Below, one piece after another: positions 27,866 to 36,659 of a stretch of 57,423 nucleotides of DNA. The stretch spans positions 1 to 57,423 of the forward strand of contig NZ_LSJI01000099.1 of the NCBI RefSeq assembly GCF_001557235.1. The letters run 5' to 3'. Positions within the stretch are counted from its first letter, which is position 1. Every line of letters starts with the position of its first letter. The position numbers and the translations under genes are program-made. Below the pieces are notes generated by a model. It made no database searches, had not been told where the DNA came from, and saw only the letters and a program-made list of their open reading frames with translations. The stretch is from Phenylobacterium sp. CCH9-H3. Its GTDB lineage: Bacteria > Pseudomonadota > Alphaproteobacteria > Caulobacterales > Caulobacteraceae.

Positions 27866-28684
27866 ATGACAGACACCCTCGACGGCGAATACCGCACCGG
27901 CCAGATCAAGCTGCATGACGCTGCGGCCTTCGAAGGCATGCGCAAGGCCGGCCGCCTGGCCGCCGAGTGCCTCGACATGCTGGCCCCGCACGTGGTCCCC
28001 GGCGTCGTGACCGGCCACCTGGACGACCTGGCGCGGGAGTTCGTGCTGGACAACGGCGCCCTGCCGGCCTGCCTGGGTTATCGCGGCTACACCAAGACCG
28101 TCTGCATCAGCCCCAACCACATCGTGTGCCACGGCATTCCGGGCGAGCGGGTGCTGCGCGAAGGCGACATCGTCAATATCGACGTCACGGTCATCGTCGA
28201 CGGCTGGCACGGCGACACGTCGCGGATGTACGGCGTCGGCCCGGTGGCCCCGCGCGCCAAGCGGCTGGTGGACGTGACCTACGAGGCGCTTGAGCGCGGC
28301 CTGGCCGCGGTGAAGCCCGGCGCCCGCACCGGCGACATCGGCGCGGCCATCCAGCAGTATGTCGAGAGCATGCGCTGCTCGGTGGTCCGCGACTTCTGCG
28401 GCCACGGCCTGGGCAAGGTCTTCCACGACGCGCCCAACATCCTACACTTCGGCCAGCGGGGCACGGGCGAGCTGCTGCAGCCTGGCATGTTCTTCACGAT
28501 CGAGCCGATGGTGAACCTGGGCAAGCACCCGGTGAAGCTGCTCTCCGACGGCTGGACGGCGGTCACCCGCGACAAGTCGCTGTCGGCCCAGTGCGAGCAT
28601 TCGGTCGGCGTCACCGAGGACGGCGTCGAGATCTTCACCGGCTCGCCGACTGGCCAGTTCAAGCCGCCGATCCTCAGCGCCTAG
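27866..28684 (+). CDS. map: Type I methionine aminopeptidase
   Basis: This is a 272-residue cytoplasmic metalloenzyme that removes the N-terminal methionine from new proteins. The metal ligands of type I MetAP can be seen: D in VNIDVTVIVDGWHGD, D in HGDTSRM, H in CGHGLGKVFHD, E in TIEPMV and E in CEHSVGVTEDG. The usual HG motif lies in ISPNHIVCHGIPG. Full length with a slightly longer N-terminus than E. coli Map. The next gene starts five bases after the stop. Confidence 0.95.
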   Translation: MTDTLDGEYRTGQIKLHDAAAFEGMRKAGRLAAECLDMLAPHVVPGVVTGHLDDLAREFVLDNGALPACLGYRGYTKTVCISPNHIVCHGIPGERVLREGDIVNIDVTVIVDGWHGDTSRMYGVGPVAPRAKRLVDVTYEALERGLAAVKPGARTGDIGAAIQQYVESMRCSVVRDFCGHGLGKVFHDAPNILHFGQRGTGELLQPGMFFTIEPMVNLGKHPVKLLSDGWTAVTRDKSLSAQCEHSVGVTEDGVEIFTGSPTGQFKPPILSA

Positions 28685-28689
28685 GCCCG

Positions 28690-29013
28690 ATGATTCTTCG
28701 CCGCTGGGTGGGCCGGATCCGCACCGCCGACGAGGCTGAGTACCGCGCATACATCGCCGCGACCGGCGGCGACGACTACCTCTCCACCCCGGGCAATCTG
28801 GGCTGGCAGATGCTGTTCCGCGATCTGGGCGACGGGACGAGCGAGGTCACCACCCTGAGCTGGTGGACCGATCTGGAGGTCATCAAAGCCTTCGCGGGCG
28901 AGGACTTCGAACGCGCCCGCTACTACCCCGAGGACGACCGCTTCCTGCTGGATCGGCCGCCGGGCGTCGACCACTTCCGCGTGGCCGACGGCTCCGGTCC
29001 TCTGAAGGCCTAG
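28690..29013 (+). CDS. Antibiotic-biosynthesis-monooxygenase-like (dimeric alpha/beta barrel) protein
   Basis: This is a 107-residue protein with the layout of small ABM-like dimeric barrels: RRWVGRIRTADEAEYRAYI at the start, a central strand GWQMLFRDLG, then SWWTDLEVIKAFAGEDFE and ARYYPEDDRFLLDRP. Members range from monooxygenases to simple ligand binders, so a reaction cannot be assigned. It starts five bases after map and is probably co-transcribed. Its stop shares CTAG (29010-29013) with the convergent PEP-CTERM gene. Confidence 0.82.
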   Translation: MILRRWVGRIRTADEAEYRAYIAATGGDDYLSTPGNLGWQMLFRDLGDGTSEVTTLSWWTDLEVIKAFAGEDFERARYYPEDDRFLLDRPPGVDHFRVADGSGPLKA

Positions 29014-29678
29014 GCCAGCGCCAGCCGCTGGCGACGGCGCAGCATGGCGCCGGCCATCCCGAACCCGCCGATCATCAGCGCCCATGTCGCGGGCTCCGGC
29101 ACGGGGCCGACCCCGCTGCCGTCCGCGAAGATGATCTCGCCCAAGCCGCAGTAGTCGACCGAGTTGAACTGGGGCTTTGTCCCGCAGCCGGTGATATCCA
29201 GGGTCAGGTAGCGCGTGGTGATCGGTCGAAACTCGAAGACCTCGCCGCCCGGATAGGGCGAGCCGGAATTCTCCCGGGGAGCAAACGATCGGATAAGCCC
29301 CAGAGCAGGCGTCGAGATCGACATCGACTGCTGCGAGGAATTGTTCTCGTCCCAGATCGCCAGCTTGTAGAGCGTGACCTCCTGTCCGAAGTCGAAGGTC
29401 AACTGCGCGGAACGGGAATCCCGACCGCTGAACCATTCGGTGTTCAGCGCGCCCGAATGCCGGTTCGGCTCGGCCACGAAGGCGTCGAAGTCCGTGACGC
29501 CTGGGATGTAGGTCCTCGTGAGACCCGACTGATCGATCACGTTGTCGACGGTCCAGAAGGAGCCCACGGTTCCCCCGCTGGTGACGCTGACGGTCACGGG
29601 GGCCACGATGACCGCCGCCTGGGCCGCGCTCGTCGCGCCGAGGACAAGGGCGGCCCCGACCAGGAAAATGCTTTTCAT
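29010..29678 (-). CDS. PEPxxWA-CTERM sorting-domain exported protein
   Basis: This 222-residue protein has a signal peptide (MKSIFLVGAALVLGATSAAQA) and ends in a PEP-CTERM sorting signal: VPEPATWALMIGGFGMAGA followed by RRRQR. Exosortase-type enzymes cut there and deliver the protein to the surface or matrix. The body looks like a beta-sandwich, with QLTFDFGQEVTLYKLAIWD and RYLTLDITG recalling discoidin or galactose-binding-like domains, so carbohydrate binding is possible. GGAG lies six bases before ATG 29678. No exosortase gene is in the window. Confidence 0.88.
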   Translation of the reverse strand: MKSIFLVGAALVLGATSAAQAAVIVAPVTVSVTSGGTVGSFWTVDNVIDQSGLTRTYIPGVTDFDAFVAEPNRHSGALNTEWFSGRDSRSAQLTFDFGQEVTLYKLAIWDENNSSQQSMSISTPALGLIRSFAPRENSGSPYPGGEVFEFRPITTRYLTLDITGCGTKPQFNSVDYCGLGEIIFADGSGVGPVPEPATWALMIGGFGMAGAMLRRRQRLALA

Positions 29679-29790
29679 ACCCATCTCCGATGCTTGGCTT
29701 GCTTCGGCGGACATCGGTGCGGACGGCTGCGGCCTCCATCGCAACGCGACGAATGCGCGGTGCGGCCGCGACGAACGTGGGCGAACTGCA

Positions 29791-29845
29791 CTCGCCTGTA
29801 AGGCGAGCGCGGCCGGAAGGCGTAACGCCCTGGGCAGGCCGTTAC
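29791..29845 (+). other. Leader region with two stem-loops before the ABC ATPase gene
   Basis: The 256 bases between the PEP-CTERM start and the ABC ATPase start hold no gene. A 6-bp hairpin (CTCGCC/GGCGAG, 29791-29807) is followed by a bulged 8-bp stem (GTAACGCC / GGCCGTTAC, 29822-29845). They could belong to a promoter, a leader or an operator. I recognise no known riboswitch. Confidence 0.3.
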
Positions 29846-29934
29846 AGGCGCATCAGGGGTTACATATCCCTCACTTGCCCGCGGCCGCGCCCCGGGGCAG
29901 CTTCGGGGCCGGGTGGGGTGGAAGTCAGAGGGTC

Positions 29935-30813
29935 ATGCTTTCCATCAAGGGTTTGACGCACGTCTATCCAAACGGGACGCGCGCGCTGGACGGTGTCGAT
30001 CTGGAGATCGGCAAGGGCATGTTCGGACTGCTGGGCCCCAACGGCGCCGGCAAGTCCACGCTGATGCGGGCCATCGCCACGCTGCAGACGCCGACCTCGG
30101 GCTCGATCCGGTTCGGCGACATCGACGTGATCGCCCAGCCGGAGGCGCTGCGCCGCACGCTGGGCTACCTGCCCCAGGACTTCGGCGTCTATCCGCGGGT
30201 CTCCGCCCTCGATCTCCTGGACCACATGGCCGTGCTGAAGGGTATCGCCGGGAAGGCCGAGCGCAAGGAGACGGTCGAGAGCCTTCTGCAGCAGGTGAAC
30301 CTCTGGGACGTGCGCAAGAAGGCGGTCGCCGGCTACTCCGGCGGCATGCGCCAGCGGTTCGGCATCGCCCAGGCGCTGATCGGCCGCCCCACCTTGATCA
30401 TCGTGGACGAACCCACCGCGGGCCTCGACCCGGAGGAACGCAACCGCTTCCTCAACCTGCTGGCCGAGATCGGCGAGAACGTGGTGGTGATCCTGTCCAC
30501 CCACATCGTCGACGACGTGGCCGACCTCTGCCCCCGCATGGCCGTGCTGGCCGGCGGCCGGATTCTGCAGGAGGGCGCGCCGGCCGATCTGGTCCAGGGT
30601 CTTTCGGGCCGCGTCTGGCGCAAGGTCATCGACCGGCACGAGCTCGAGGCGGAGCGTGCGCGCAGCCAGGTGATCTCCACCCGGCTGGCGGGCGGCCGCA
30701 CCGTGATCCACGTCCTCTCCGACAGCGCCCCCGGCGCCGGGTTCGAGCCCGTGCCGGGCGGCCTGGAGGACGTCTACTTCTCGACCCTCGCCGCCTCGCG
30801 CCGCGCGGCCTAG
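29935..30813 (+). CDS. ABC transporter ATP-binding protein (partner of the permease-peptidase fusion)
   Basis: This is a 292-residue ABC ATPase. Walker A is GPNGAGKST (about residue 36), the Q-loop is in GYLPQDFG, the signature YSGGMRQRFG is in place of LSGGQ, Walker B is LIIVDEPTAGLDP and the H-loop STHIVDD follows. It belongs to the exporter/ABC-2 type group. ATG 29935 is chosen because MLSIKGLTHVYPNG begins the domain and AGAGGG precedes it. The fusion permease gene starts 18 bases later, so the two form one transporter. The C-terminal extension after residue 230 may contact the permease. Confidence 0.92.
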   Translation: MLSIKGLTHVYPNGTRALDGVDLEIGKGMFGLLGPNGAGKSTLMRAIATLQTPTSGSIRFGDIDVIAQPEALRRTLGYLPQDFGVYPRVSALDLLDHMAVLKGIAGKAERKETVESLLQQVNLWDVRKKAVAGYSGGMRQRFGIAQALIGRPTLIIVDEPTAGLDPEERNRFLNLLAEIGENVVVILSTHIVDDVADLCPRMAVLAGGRILQEGAPADLVQGLSGRVWRKVIDRHELEAERARSQVISTRLAGGRTVIHVLSDSAPGAGFEPVPGGLEDVYFSTLAASRRAA

Positions 30814-30831
30814 GCGAGAGGTCGTAAGGGC

Positions 30832-33800
30832 ATGTTCGGCAAGATCGCGGCCTTCGAGCTGCGCTACCAGCTCCGCCAGCCGATCTTCTGGATCGCGGGG
30901 CTGATCTTCTTCCTGCTGGTGTTCGGCGCGGTCGGCATCGACCGGGTGCAGATCGGGGCCGGCGGCAACGTCCACAAGAACTCGCCCCAGGCCATCGGCC
31001 AGATCGTCATGGTGATGACGGTCTTCTTCATGTTCGTCTCGACCGCCTTCGTCGCCAACGTCATCGTGCGCGACGAGGAGACGGGCTTCGGCCCGATCGT
31101 GCGGTCCACGAGGATCGGCAAGTTCGACTACCTGTTCGGCCGCTTCGCGGGCGCCTTCGCCGCCGTGGCCCTGGCCTTCCTCTTCGTCCCCGCCGCGATC
31201 GTGGTCGGCTCGCTGATGCCCTGGGTGGATCCCGAGACCATGGGTCCGAACCGGCTGGCCGACTACGCCTTCGCCTATGTGTGGCTGGCCCTGCCCGGCC
31301 TGTTCCTGACCTCAGCCATCTTCTTCACCCTGGCCACGGTCACCCGCTCGATGATGGGCACCTATCTGGGCGTGGCCGGGTTCATGGTGGCCTACCTGGC
31401 CATGAACGTCGCGCTGCAGGACCCGGAGAAGCTGCAGCTCGCCGCCCTCGTCGAGCCGTTCGGGCTCGCCGCCTGGGAGCTGGCCACCCGTTACTTCACC
31501 GCCGCCGACTCCAACGGCCGAATGCCGGATCTGGTCGGGCCGCTGCTCTGGAACCGTCTGATCTGGCTGCCGATCGCCCTCGCCTGCCTTGGCAGCGCGT
31601 GGTTCACCTTCCGCTTCGAGGCCAAGGCGGGCCGGGCGCGCAAGCCGGCCGCTGCCGCCGAGGCGCCGCCGGCTGCGCCGCCCTCGCGCCGCCTGCCCGC
31701 CCCCGGGCGTGGCCTCGAGGTCGCCTGGGCGCAGTTGCTCAAGCGCACGCGCTTCGAGATGGGCCAGGTGTTCAAGAGCCCCGCCTTCGCGGTGCTGCTT
31801 CTCCTCGGCCTGTTCAACAGCCTGGGCAGCCTGATCCTCGGCGACGAGCTCAGCGGCGCGAAGCTCTACCCCGTCACCCGCTGGGTGATCGGCACGCTGC
31901 AGGGCAGCTTCAGCTTCCTGGTCGTGATCGTCGCGGTGTTCTACGCGGGCGAGCTGGTCTGGCGCGAGCGCGAACGCAAGACGCACGAGATCGTCGACGC
32001 CACCGCCGTTCCCGACTGGGCCTTCGTGGTCCCCAAGACCCTGGCCATCGCCCTGGTCCTGATCGCCATGCTGCTGGTCAGCGCCGCGGCGGGCGTGCTC
32101 GTTCAGCTGTCGAAGGGCTTCTACGATCTGCAGCTGGCGAAGTACCTCTACTGGTACGTGCTGCCCAGCGCCGTGGACTGGACGCTGATCGCGGTCCTGG
32201 CCGTGTTCTTCCAGGCGGTCTCGCCCCACAAGTTCGTCGGCTGGGGCCTGATGGTGCTCTATCTGATCGCCGTCCTCGCCTTCCCGACCCTGGGGTTCGA
32301 GCACAACCTCTACCTCTACGGCGGCCGCGTCGCGACGCCGCTCTCGGACATGAACGGCCAGGGCGACTACGCCGGCTTTGCGGCCTGGTTCCGCGCCTAT
32401 TGGAGCGCCTTCGCCCTCATCCTGCTGGTGTTGGCCTATGGCCTGTGGCGGCGCGGGACCGAGACCCGGATGCTGCCGCGGCTGAAACGCCTGCCCCGCC
32501 GCCTGCTGAGTCCCGCCGGGGCCATCGGGGCCGCCGCCGTCGCCGCGTGGATCGGCCTGGGCGCGTTCATCTACGACAACACCAACGTCATCAACACCTA
32601 CCGGACCTCGGTCGAGGAGGAGCGGTGGCTGGCCGAATTCGAGAAGGGGTTCCTCCGCTACGAGAAGGTCGCCCAGCCCTCTGTCACCGACGTGGCGCTG
32701 GACCTGGACCTTCACCCCACCCTGCCGAAACTGGTCACCGAGGGCGTCTACCAGCTGGTCAACGACACCGGGGCGCCGATCCGCGAGCTGCACGTGCGCC
32801 TGGCCCGCGACACCAAGGCCCTGCAGATGTCGGTGAACGGCGCCGGGCGCGTCCGCACCTTCGACCGCTTCAACTATCGCATCTTCACCTTCGATGCGCC
32901 GCTCCAGCCCGGCCAGCGCACGGCGCTCTCGTTCCAGACGGTGATGCAGCAGCGCGGCTTCAAGAACTCGGGCAACACCACCCGCATCGTCGACAACGGG
33001 ACCTTCGTGAACAATTTCGAGTTCGCCCCCGTCGTCGGCATGGACCGCGCGCAGCTGCTGCAGGACCGCGCCAAGCGCCGCAAGTACGGCCTGCCACCGC
33101 AGCTCCGGCCGCCCAAGCTGGAAGATCGCGCCGCCCAGGCCCGCAACTACCTGGCCAACGCCGACTGGGTGAACGCCGACATCCGCGTCACTACCGACGC
33201 GGACCAGACGCCCGTGGCGCCCGGCTACAGGATTTCGGACACGATCAAGGGCGGCCGGCGGACCATCCGTTTCCGCACGGACGCCCCCGTGCTGAACTTC
33301 TTCTCGGTGCAGTCCGCCCGCTACGCCATCCGGCGCGAGGTCTACAAGGGCGTCGAACTGGCCATCTACTACGACCGCCAGCACCCCTGGAACGTCGAGC
33401 GGATGATCAAGGCGCTGGAGACGGGCCTCGACTACTTCCAGGCCAATTTCAGCCCTTACCAGTTCCACCAGGCGCGGATCGTCGAGTTCCCGGGGTACGA
33501 AACCTTCGCCCAGGCCTTCGCCAACACCATGCCCTACTCCGAGAGCATCGGCTTCGTCACCGACAACACTGATCCGGAGAAGATCGACTACGTGACCTAC
33601 GTCACGGCGCATGAGCTGGCGCACCAGTGGTGGGCCCACCAGATCATCGGCGCGGACATGCAGGGGGCGACCGCCCTCTCCGAAACCCTGGCGCAGTATT
33701 CCGCCCTGCTGGTCATGGAGAAGACCTACGGCCAGGCCGGCATCCGCAAGTTCCTGAAGTTCGAGCTGGACCGTTATCTCCGCAGCCGCGGCGGCGAGCT

Positions 33801-34410
33801 GGTGGAGGAGTTGCCCCTGATCCGGGTCGAGAACCAGCCCTACATCCACTACCGCAAGGGCTCGCTGGTCATGTACCTGCTGCGCGACCGGATCGGCGAG
33901 GCCAAGGTCAACGCCGCGCTCCGCCGGCTGCTCGCGCAATACGCCTTCAAGGGCGCCCCCTACCCCCGCTCGCAGGATCTGGTCGACGCCCTGCGCGCCG
34001 AGGCCGGACGCGATCCCGTGGCCCAGCAGCTGATCACCGACCTGTTCGAAAGGATCACGGTCTACGATCTGTCGACCAAGACCGCGGCCGTGAAGACGCG
34101 CGCCGACGGCCGCTACGACGTCACCCTCACGGTCGAGGCCAAGAAGGCCTATGCCGATGGCCGGGGCCAGGAGACGCCGGTGGCGATCCCGGCCGGCGAG
34201 GTGTTCGACGTGGGGGTGTTCGACGCCGAGCCCGGCAAGCCCGGCTTCGGCGCGAAGAACGTCCTGGCCTTCCGCACCACGCCCCTGAGGTCCGGCCCGC
34301 AGACGATCACCCTCGTCGTGGCCAAACCGCCCCGGTTCGCCGGCGTTGACCCCTACAACAAGCAGATCGACCGCAATTCGGACGACAACGCCATCCGGGT
34401 CGAGAACTAG
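30832..34410 (+). CDS. Fusion of ABC-2 type permease and M1-family aminopeptidase
   Basis: This 1192-residue protein combines two functions. Residues 1-580 hold an ABC-2 permease with about twelve hydrophobic helices in two sets. Residues 600-1192 are an M1 metallopeptidase-like domain placed after the last helix, probably in the periplasm. The zinc motif is HELAHQWWAHQ (H927-H931), and the third ligand candidate is E951 in ATALSETLAQY, 20 residues after H931, one more than classical M1 enzymes. The exopeptidase GxMEN motif is not obvious. The family is annotated in databases but its substrate is unknown. It could couple export of a peptide to its trimming. It follows the ATPase gene. Confidence 0.9.
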   Translation: MFGKIAAFELRYQLRQPIFWIAGLIFFLLVFGAVGIDRVQIGAGGNVHKNSPQAIGQIVMVMTVFFMFVSTAFVANVIVRDEETGFGPIVRSTRIGKFDYLFGRFAGAFAAVALAFLFVPAAIVVGSLMPWVDPETMGPNRLADYAFAYVWLALPGLFLTSAIFFTLATVTRSMMGTYLGVAGFMVAYLAMNVALQDPEKLQLAALVEPFGLAAWELATRYFTAADSNGRMPDLVGPLLWNRLIWLPIALACLGSAWFTFRFEAKAGRARKPAAAAEAPPAAPPSRRLPAPGRGLEVAWAQLLKRTRFEMGQVFKSPAFAVLLLLGLFNSLGSLILGDELSGAKLYPVTRWVIGTLQGSFSFLVVIVAVFYAGELVWRERERKTHEIVDATAVPDWAFVVPKTLAIALVLIAMLLVSAAAGVLVQLSKGFYDLQLAKYLYWYVLPSAVDWTLIAVLAVFFQAVSPHKFVGWGLMVLYLIAVLAFPTLGFEHNLYLYGGRVATPLSDMNGQGDYAGFAAWFRAYWSAFALILLVLAYGLWRRGTETRMLPRLKRLPRRLLSPAGAIGAAAVAAWIGLGAFIYDNTNVINTYRTSVEEERWLAEFEKGFLRYEKVAQPSVTDVALDLDLHPTLPKLVTEGVYQLVNDTGAPIRELHVRLARDTKALQMSVNGAGRVRTFDRFNYRIFTFDAPLQPGQRTALSFQTVMQQRGFKNSGNTTRIVDNGTFVNNFEFAPVVGMDRAQLLQDRAKRRKYGLPPQLRPPKLEDRAAQARNYLANADWVNADIRVTTDADQTPVAPGYRISDTIKGGRRTIRFRTDAPVLNFFSVQSARYAIRREVYKGVELAIYYDRQHPWNVERMIKALETGLDYFQANFSPYQFHQARIVEFPGYETFAQAFANTMPYSESIGFVTDNTDPEKIDYVTYVTAHELAHQWWAHQIIGADMQGATALSETLAQYSALLVMEKTYGQAGIRKFLKFELDRYLRSRGGELVEELPLIRVENQPYIHYRKGSLVMYLLRDRIGEAKVNAALRRLLAQYAFKGAPYPRSQDLVDALRAEAGRDPVAQQLITDLFERITVYDLSTKTAAVKTRADGRYDVTLTVEAKKAYADGRGQETPVAIPAGEVFDVGVFDAEPGKPGFGAKNVLAFRTTPLRSGPQTITLVVAKPPRFAGVDPYNKQIDRNSDDNAIRVEN

Positions 34411-34511
34411 CCAAGGTAGGCCAGCTCCGTCGCCCGATCCGGCCCCACCAGCACCAGCGTGACCACCAGCGCGGCCACGGCCAACACGCCGATCAGCGTC
34501 CCGATTTTCAT
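34407..34511 (-). CDS. 34-residue single-pass membrane microprotein
   Basis: A 34-residue frame, [20 protein letters not shown] at the start, with one transmembrane helix (about residues 4-22) and a short polar tail. GGAG lies six bases before ATG 34511. Its stop shares CTAG (34407-34410) with the permease-peptidase gene. The strong ribosome site and clean helix favour a real gene, but it is too short to assign to a family. Confidence 0.5.
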   Translation of the reverse strand: MKIGTLIGVLAVAALVVTLVLVGPDRATELAYLG

Positions 34512-34554
34512 TGTCCCCTCCATCCCGGGACGAACCTTGCAACGCCGGCGCCGC

Positions 34555-34576
34555 GGGGGCCTCCCCCGATCGGGGG
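34555..34576 (+). other. Alternating G5/C5/G5 hairpin region before radC
   Basis: GGGGG (34555-34559), CCCCC (34563-34567) and GGGGG (34572-34576) lie in order, with spacers CCT and GATC. The central C-run can pair with either G-run; the second choice gives a perfect 14-base palindrome. It sits 52 bases before the radC start and 44 bases before the microprotein start on the other strand. Confidence 0.4.
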
Positions 34577-34627
34577 CGTCTAGCTTGGCCTTGCATTTTG
34601 CGAACAATTCGGGAACATTGCAACCTC

Positions 34628-35368
34628 ATGGCCCGCCCCTTCTCCGTCGAGGACGCCTCGCCCCAAAGCCAGCTCTGGCGCCCCGCGCCGGCGCCGAAGC
34701 CGCACTACGCCGGACATCGCGAACGCCTGCGCGAGCGCGCCGCGGCGGGCGGTCTGGCCGCCCTGCCCGACTACGAGGTGCTGGAGCTGCTGCTGTTCCG
34801 GACCATCCCGCGCGGCGACGTCAAGCCACTGGCCAAGCAGCTTCTGGCCCGCTTCGGCTCGCTGGGCGGCGTGCTGGGCGCCACGGCCGAGGAGCTGCGG
34901 ACCGTGGCCGGCGTCGGCGAGGCGGTGGCGCTGGACCTCAAGCTGCAGCACGAGATCTCGCTGCGCACGGCGCGCGAGCAGGTGGCCCGCAGGCCGGTGA
35001 TCTCGTCGTGGACAGCCCTGCTGGCCTATGTGAAGACGGCCCTGGCGCACGAAGCGCGCGAGCAGTTCCGCGTGCTCTTTCTCGACAAGAAGAACCAGCT
35101 GATCGCCGACGAAGTGATGAACCGCGGCACGGTGGACCACGCGCCGGTCTATCCCCGCGAAGTGGCCCGCCGGGCGCTGGAGCTGTCGGCCAGCGCGCTG
35201 ATACTCGTGCACAACCACCCCTCCGGCGATCCGACCCCCTCCAGCGCCGACGTGGACATGACTCGCCAGATCGTGGAGGCTGTCCGCCCCCTGCGCATCG
35301 CCATCCACGACCATCTGGTGGTCGGCCGCGACGGCGTGGCCAGCTTCAAGGCCCTCGGCCTGATGTAG
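34628..35368 (+). CDS. radC: RadC family JAB/MPN metalloprotein
   Basis: This 246-residue protein matches RadC: an N-terminal helix-hairpin-helix-like part ([18 protein letters not shown]) and a C-terminal JAB/MPN domain with the metal motif [18 protein letters not shown] and the upstream glutamate in ADEVMNRG. It is named for DNA repair, although direct proof of a repair role is lacking; some members act on competence or phage defence. ATG 34628 is preferred to an upstream start that reads through the GC hairpin. Length is normal. Confidence 0.94.
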   Translation: MARPFSVEDASPQSQLWRPAPAPKPHYAGHRERLRERAAAGGLAALPDYEVLELLLFRTIPRGDVKPLAKQLLARFGSLGGVLGATAEELRTVAGVGEAVALDLKLQHEISLRTAREQVARRPVISSWTALLAYVKTALAHEAREQFRVLFLDKKNQLIADEVMNRGTVDHAPVYPREVARRALELSASALILVHNHPSGDPTPSSADVDMTRQIVEAVRPLRIAIHDHLVVGRDGVASFKALGLM

Positions 35369-35489
35369 CTGATGACGGCGCGCGGCGGGTTTTTTGCGCA
35401 GGCGCCCGCCTCGACCGCCACAGTCCCGCCTCGCCGCTTGCGCAGAGCGGCGTCGCGGGGTGCGATGGGCGCCCGATGCGGAGCGCGCC

Positions 35490-36620
35490 ATGACGATCAC
35501 CGCCGCCGAATGCGACCGGGTGCTGGTGCTGCAGGGCGGCGGCGCCCTGGGCTCGTACCAGGCCGGCGTTGTCCAGGGCTTGGAGGAGGCCGGCCTGCAG
35601 CCGGGCTGGGTGGCCGGCATCTCGATCGGGGCCATTAACGCGGCCCTGATCGCCGGCAACCCGCCCGAGAAGCGGCATGAACGGCTCGAAGCCTTCTGGC
35701 GGCTGGTCTCCTCCGCCGCACCGGCGCCGCATGCCCCGTCCAACGAGCATCTGCGCGCCTACTGGAATGAGGTGGCCGCCACCTGGATCGCCGCGTTCGG
35801 AGTGCCCGGCTTCTTCACCCCCCGCGTACCGCCGGCGATCCTCTACCCGCCCGGCGCGCCGCAGGCGATCAGCCTCTACGACACCGCCCCGCTGAGAGCG
35901 ACGCTGGAGGAGATGGTCGACTTCGACCGCATCAACTCCGGCGAGATGCGGTTCAGCGTGGGCGCCGTGAACGTCCGCACCGGCAACTTCGCCTATTTCG
36001 ACAATACCCACTGCCGCATCCGGCCGGAGCACATCATGGCCTCGGGCGCCCTGCCGCCCGGCTTCCCGCCGGTGGAGATCGACGGCGAGCACTATTGGGA
36101 CGGCGGCATCGTCTCCAACACGCCGCTGCAGCATGTGCTGGACGAGGCCGGCGACCGCGACCTGCTGATCTTCCAGGTCGACCTGTTCAGCGCCCGCGGC
36201 GACATGCCCAAGACCCTGTTGGAAGCCGCCGAGCGCGAGAAGGACATCCGCTTCTCCAGCCGCACCCGGCTGAACACCGACGTCCAGGCGCGCCTGCAGA
36301 ACGCCAAGGCGGCGCTGCAGCGCCTGCTGGCGCGCCTGCCGCACGACTTCGACGGGCCGGAGGACGTCGCCCTCCTGCACGCCTTCGCCCAGGAAAACCG
36401 CATCGCCATCGTGCAGCTGATCTATCGGGCCAAGCTCTACGAGGGGAACTCCAAGGACTATGAGTTCTCGCGCGTCACCATGCAGGAGCACTGGCGCGCG
36501 GGCCTGGCTGACGTGCGCCGCACCCTCGGCCGCTGCGAGGCGCTGGCCCTGCCCGAACGGCCTGGCGTCGCCACCTACGACCTCACGGGCGATGGACGAC
36601 CGGACGTAAATCCGCCATGA
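35490..36620 (+). CDS. Patatin-like phospholipase family protein (DUF3734 type)
   Basis: This is a 376-residue serine acyl hydrolase. It has the oxyanion GGGALGSYQAG, the nucleophile elbow GISIGAINAAL and the catalytic Asp in YWDGGIVSNTPL, the Ser-Asp dyad of patatins. The C-terminal 150 residues match the DUF3734 extension. In alphaproteobacteria this type is often next to a 3-hydroxybutyrate dehydrogenase, as here (39 bases downstream), suggesting a role in polyhydroxybutyrate or lipid turnover. No signal peptide, so probably cytoplasmic or granule-associated. The start was set at ATG 35490, where the conserved region begins. Confidence 0.9.
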   Translation: MTITAAECDRVLVLQGGGALGSYQAGVVQGLEEAGLQPGWVAGISIGAINAALIAGNPPEKRHERLEAFWRLVSSAAPAPHAPSNEHLRAYWNEVAATWIAAFGVPGFFTPRVPPAILYPPGAPQAISLYDTAPLRATLEEMVDFDRINSGEMRFSVGAVNVRTGNFAYFDNTHCRIRPEHIMASGALPPGFPPVEIDGEHYWDGGIVSNTPLQHVLDEAGDRDLLIFQVDLFSARGDMPKTLLEAAEREKDIRFSSRTRLNTDVQARLQNAKAALQRLLARLPHDFDGPEDVALLHAFAQENRIAIVQLIYRAKLYEGNSKDYEFSRVTMQEHWRAGLADVRRTLGRCEALALPERPGVATYDLTGDGRPDVNPP

Positions 36621-36659
36621 GGCTTCGCTGCACTGCACAATAGCCAGACGGAGTCCGCC

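Noticed and set aside
31312..34629. Open frame of 1105 codons on the minus strand
   Set aside because: Antisense to the permease-peptidase fusion, which has intact motifs; composition typical of a shadow frame.
35385..35395. T-run after radC as a terminator
   Set aside because: No GC hairpin directly precedes the T-run.
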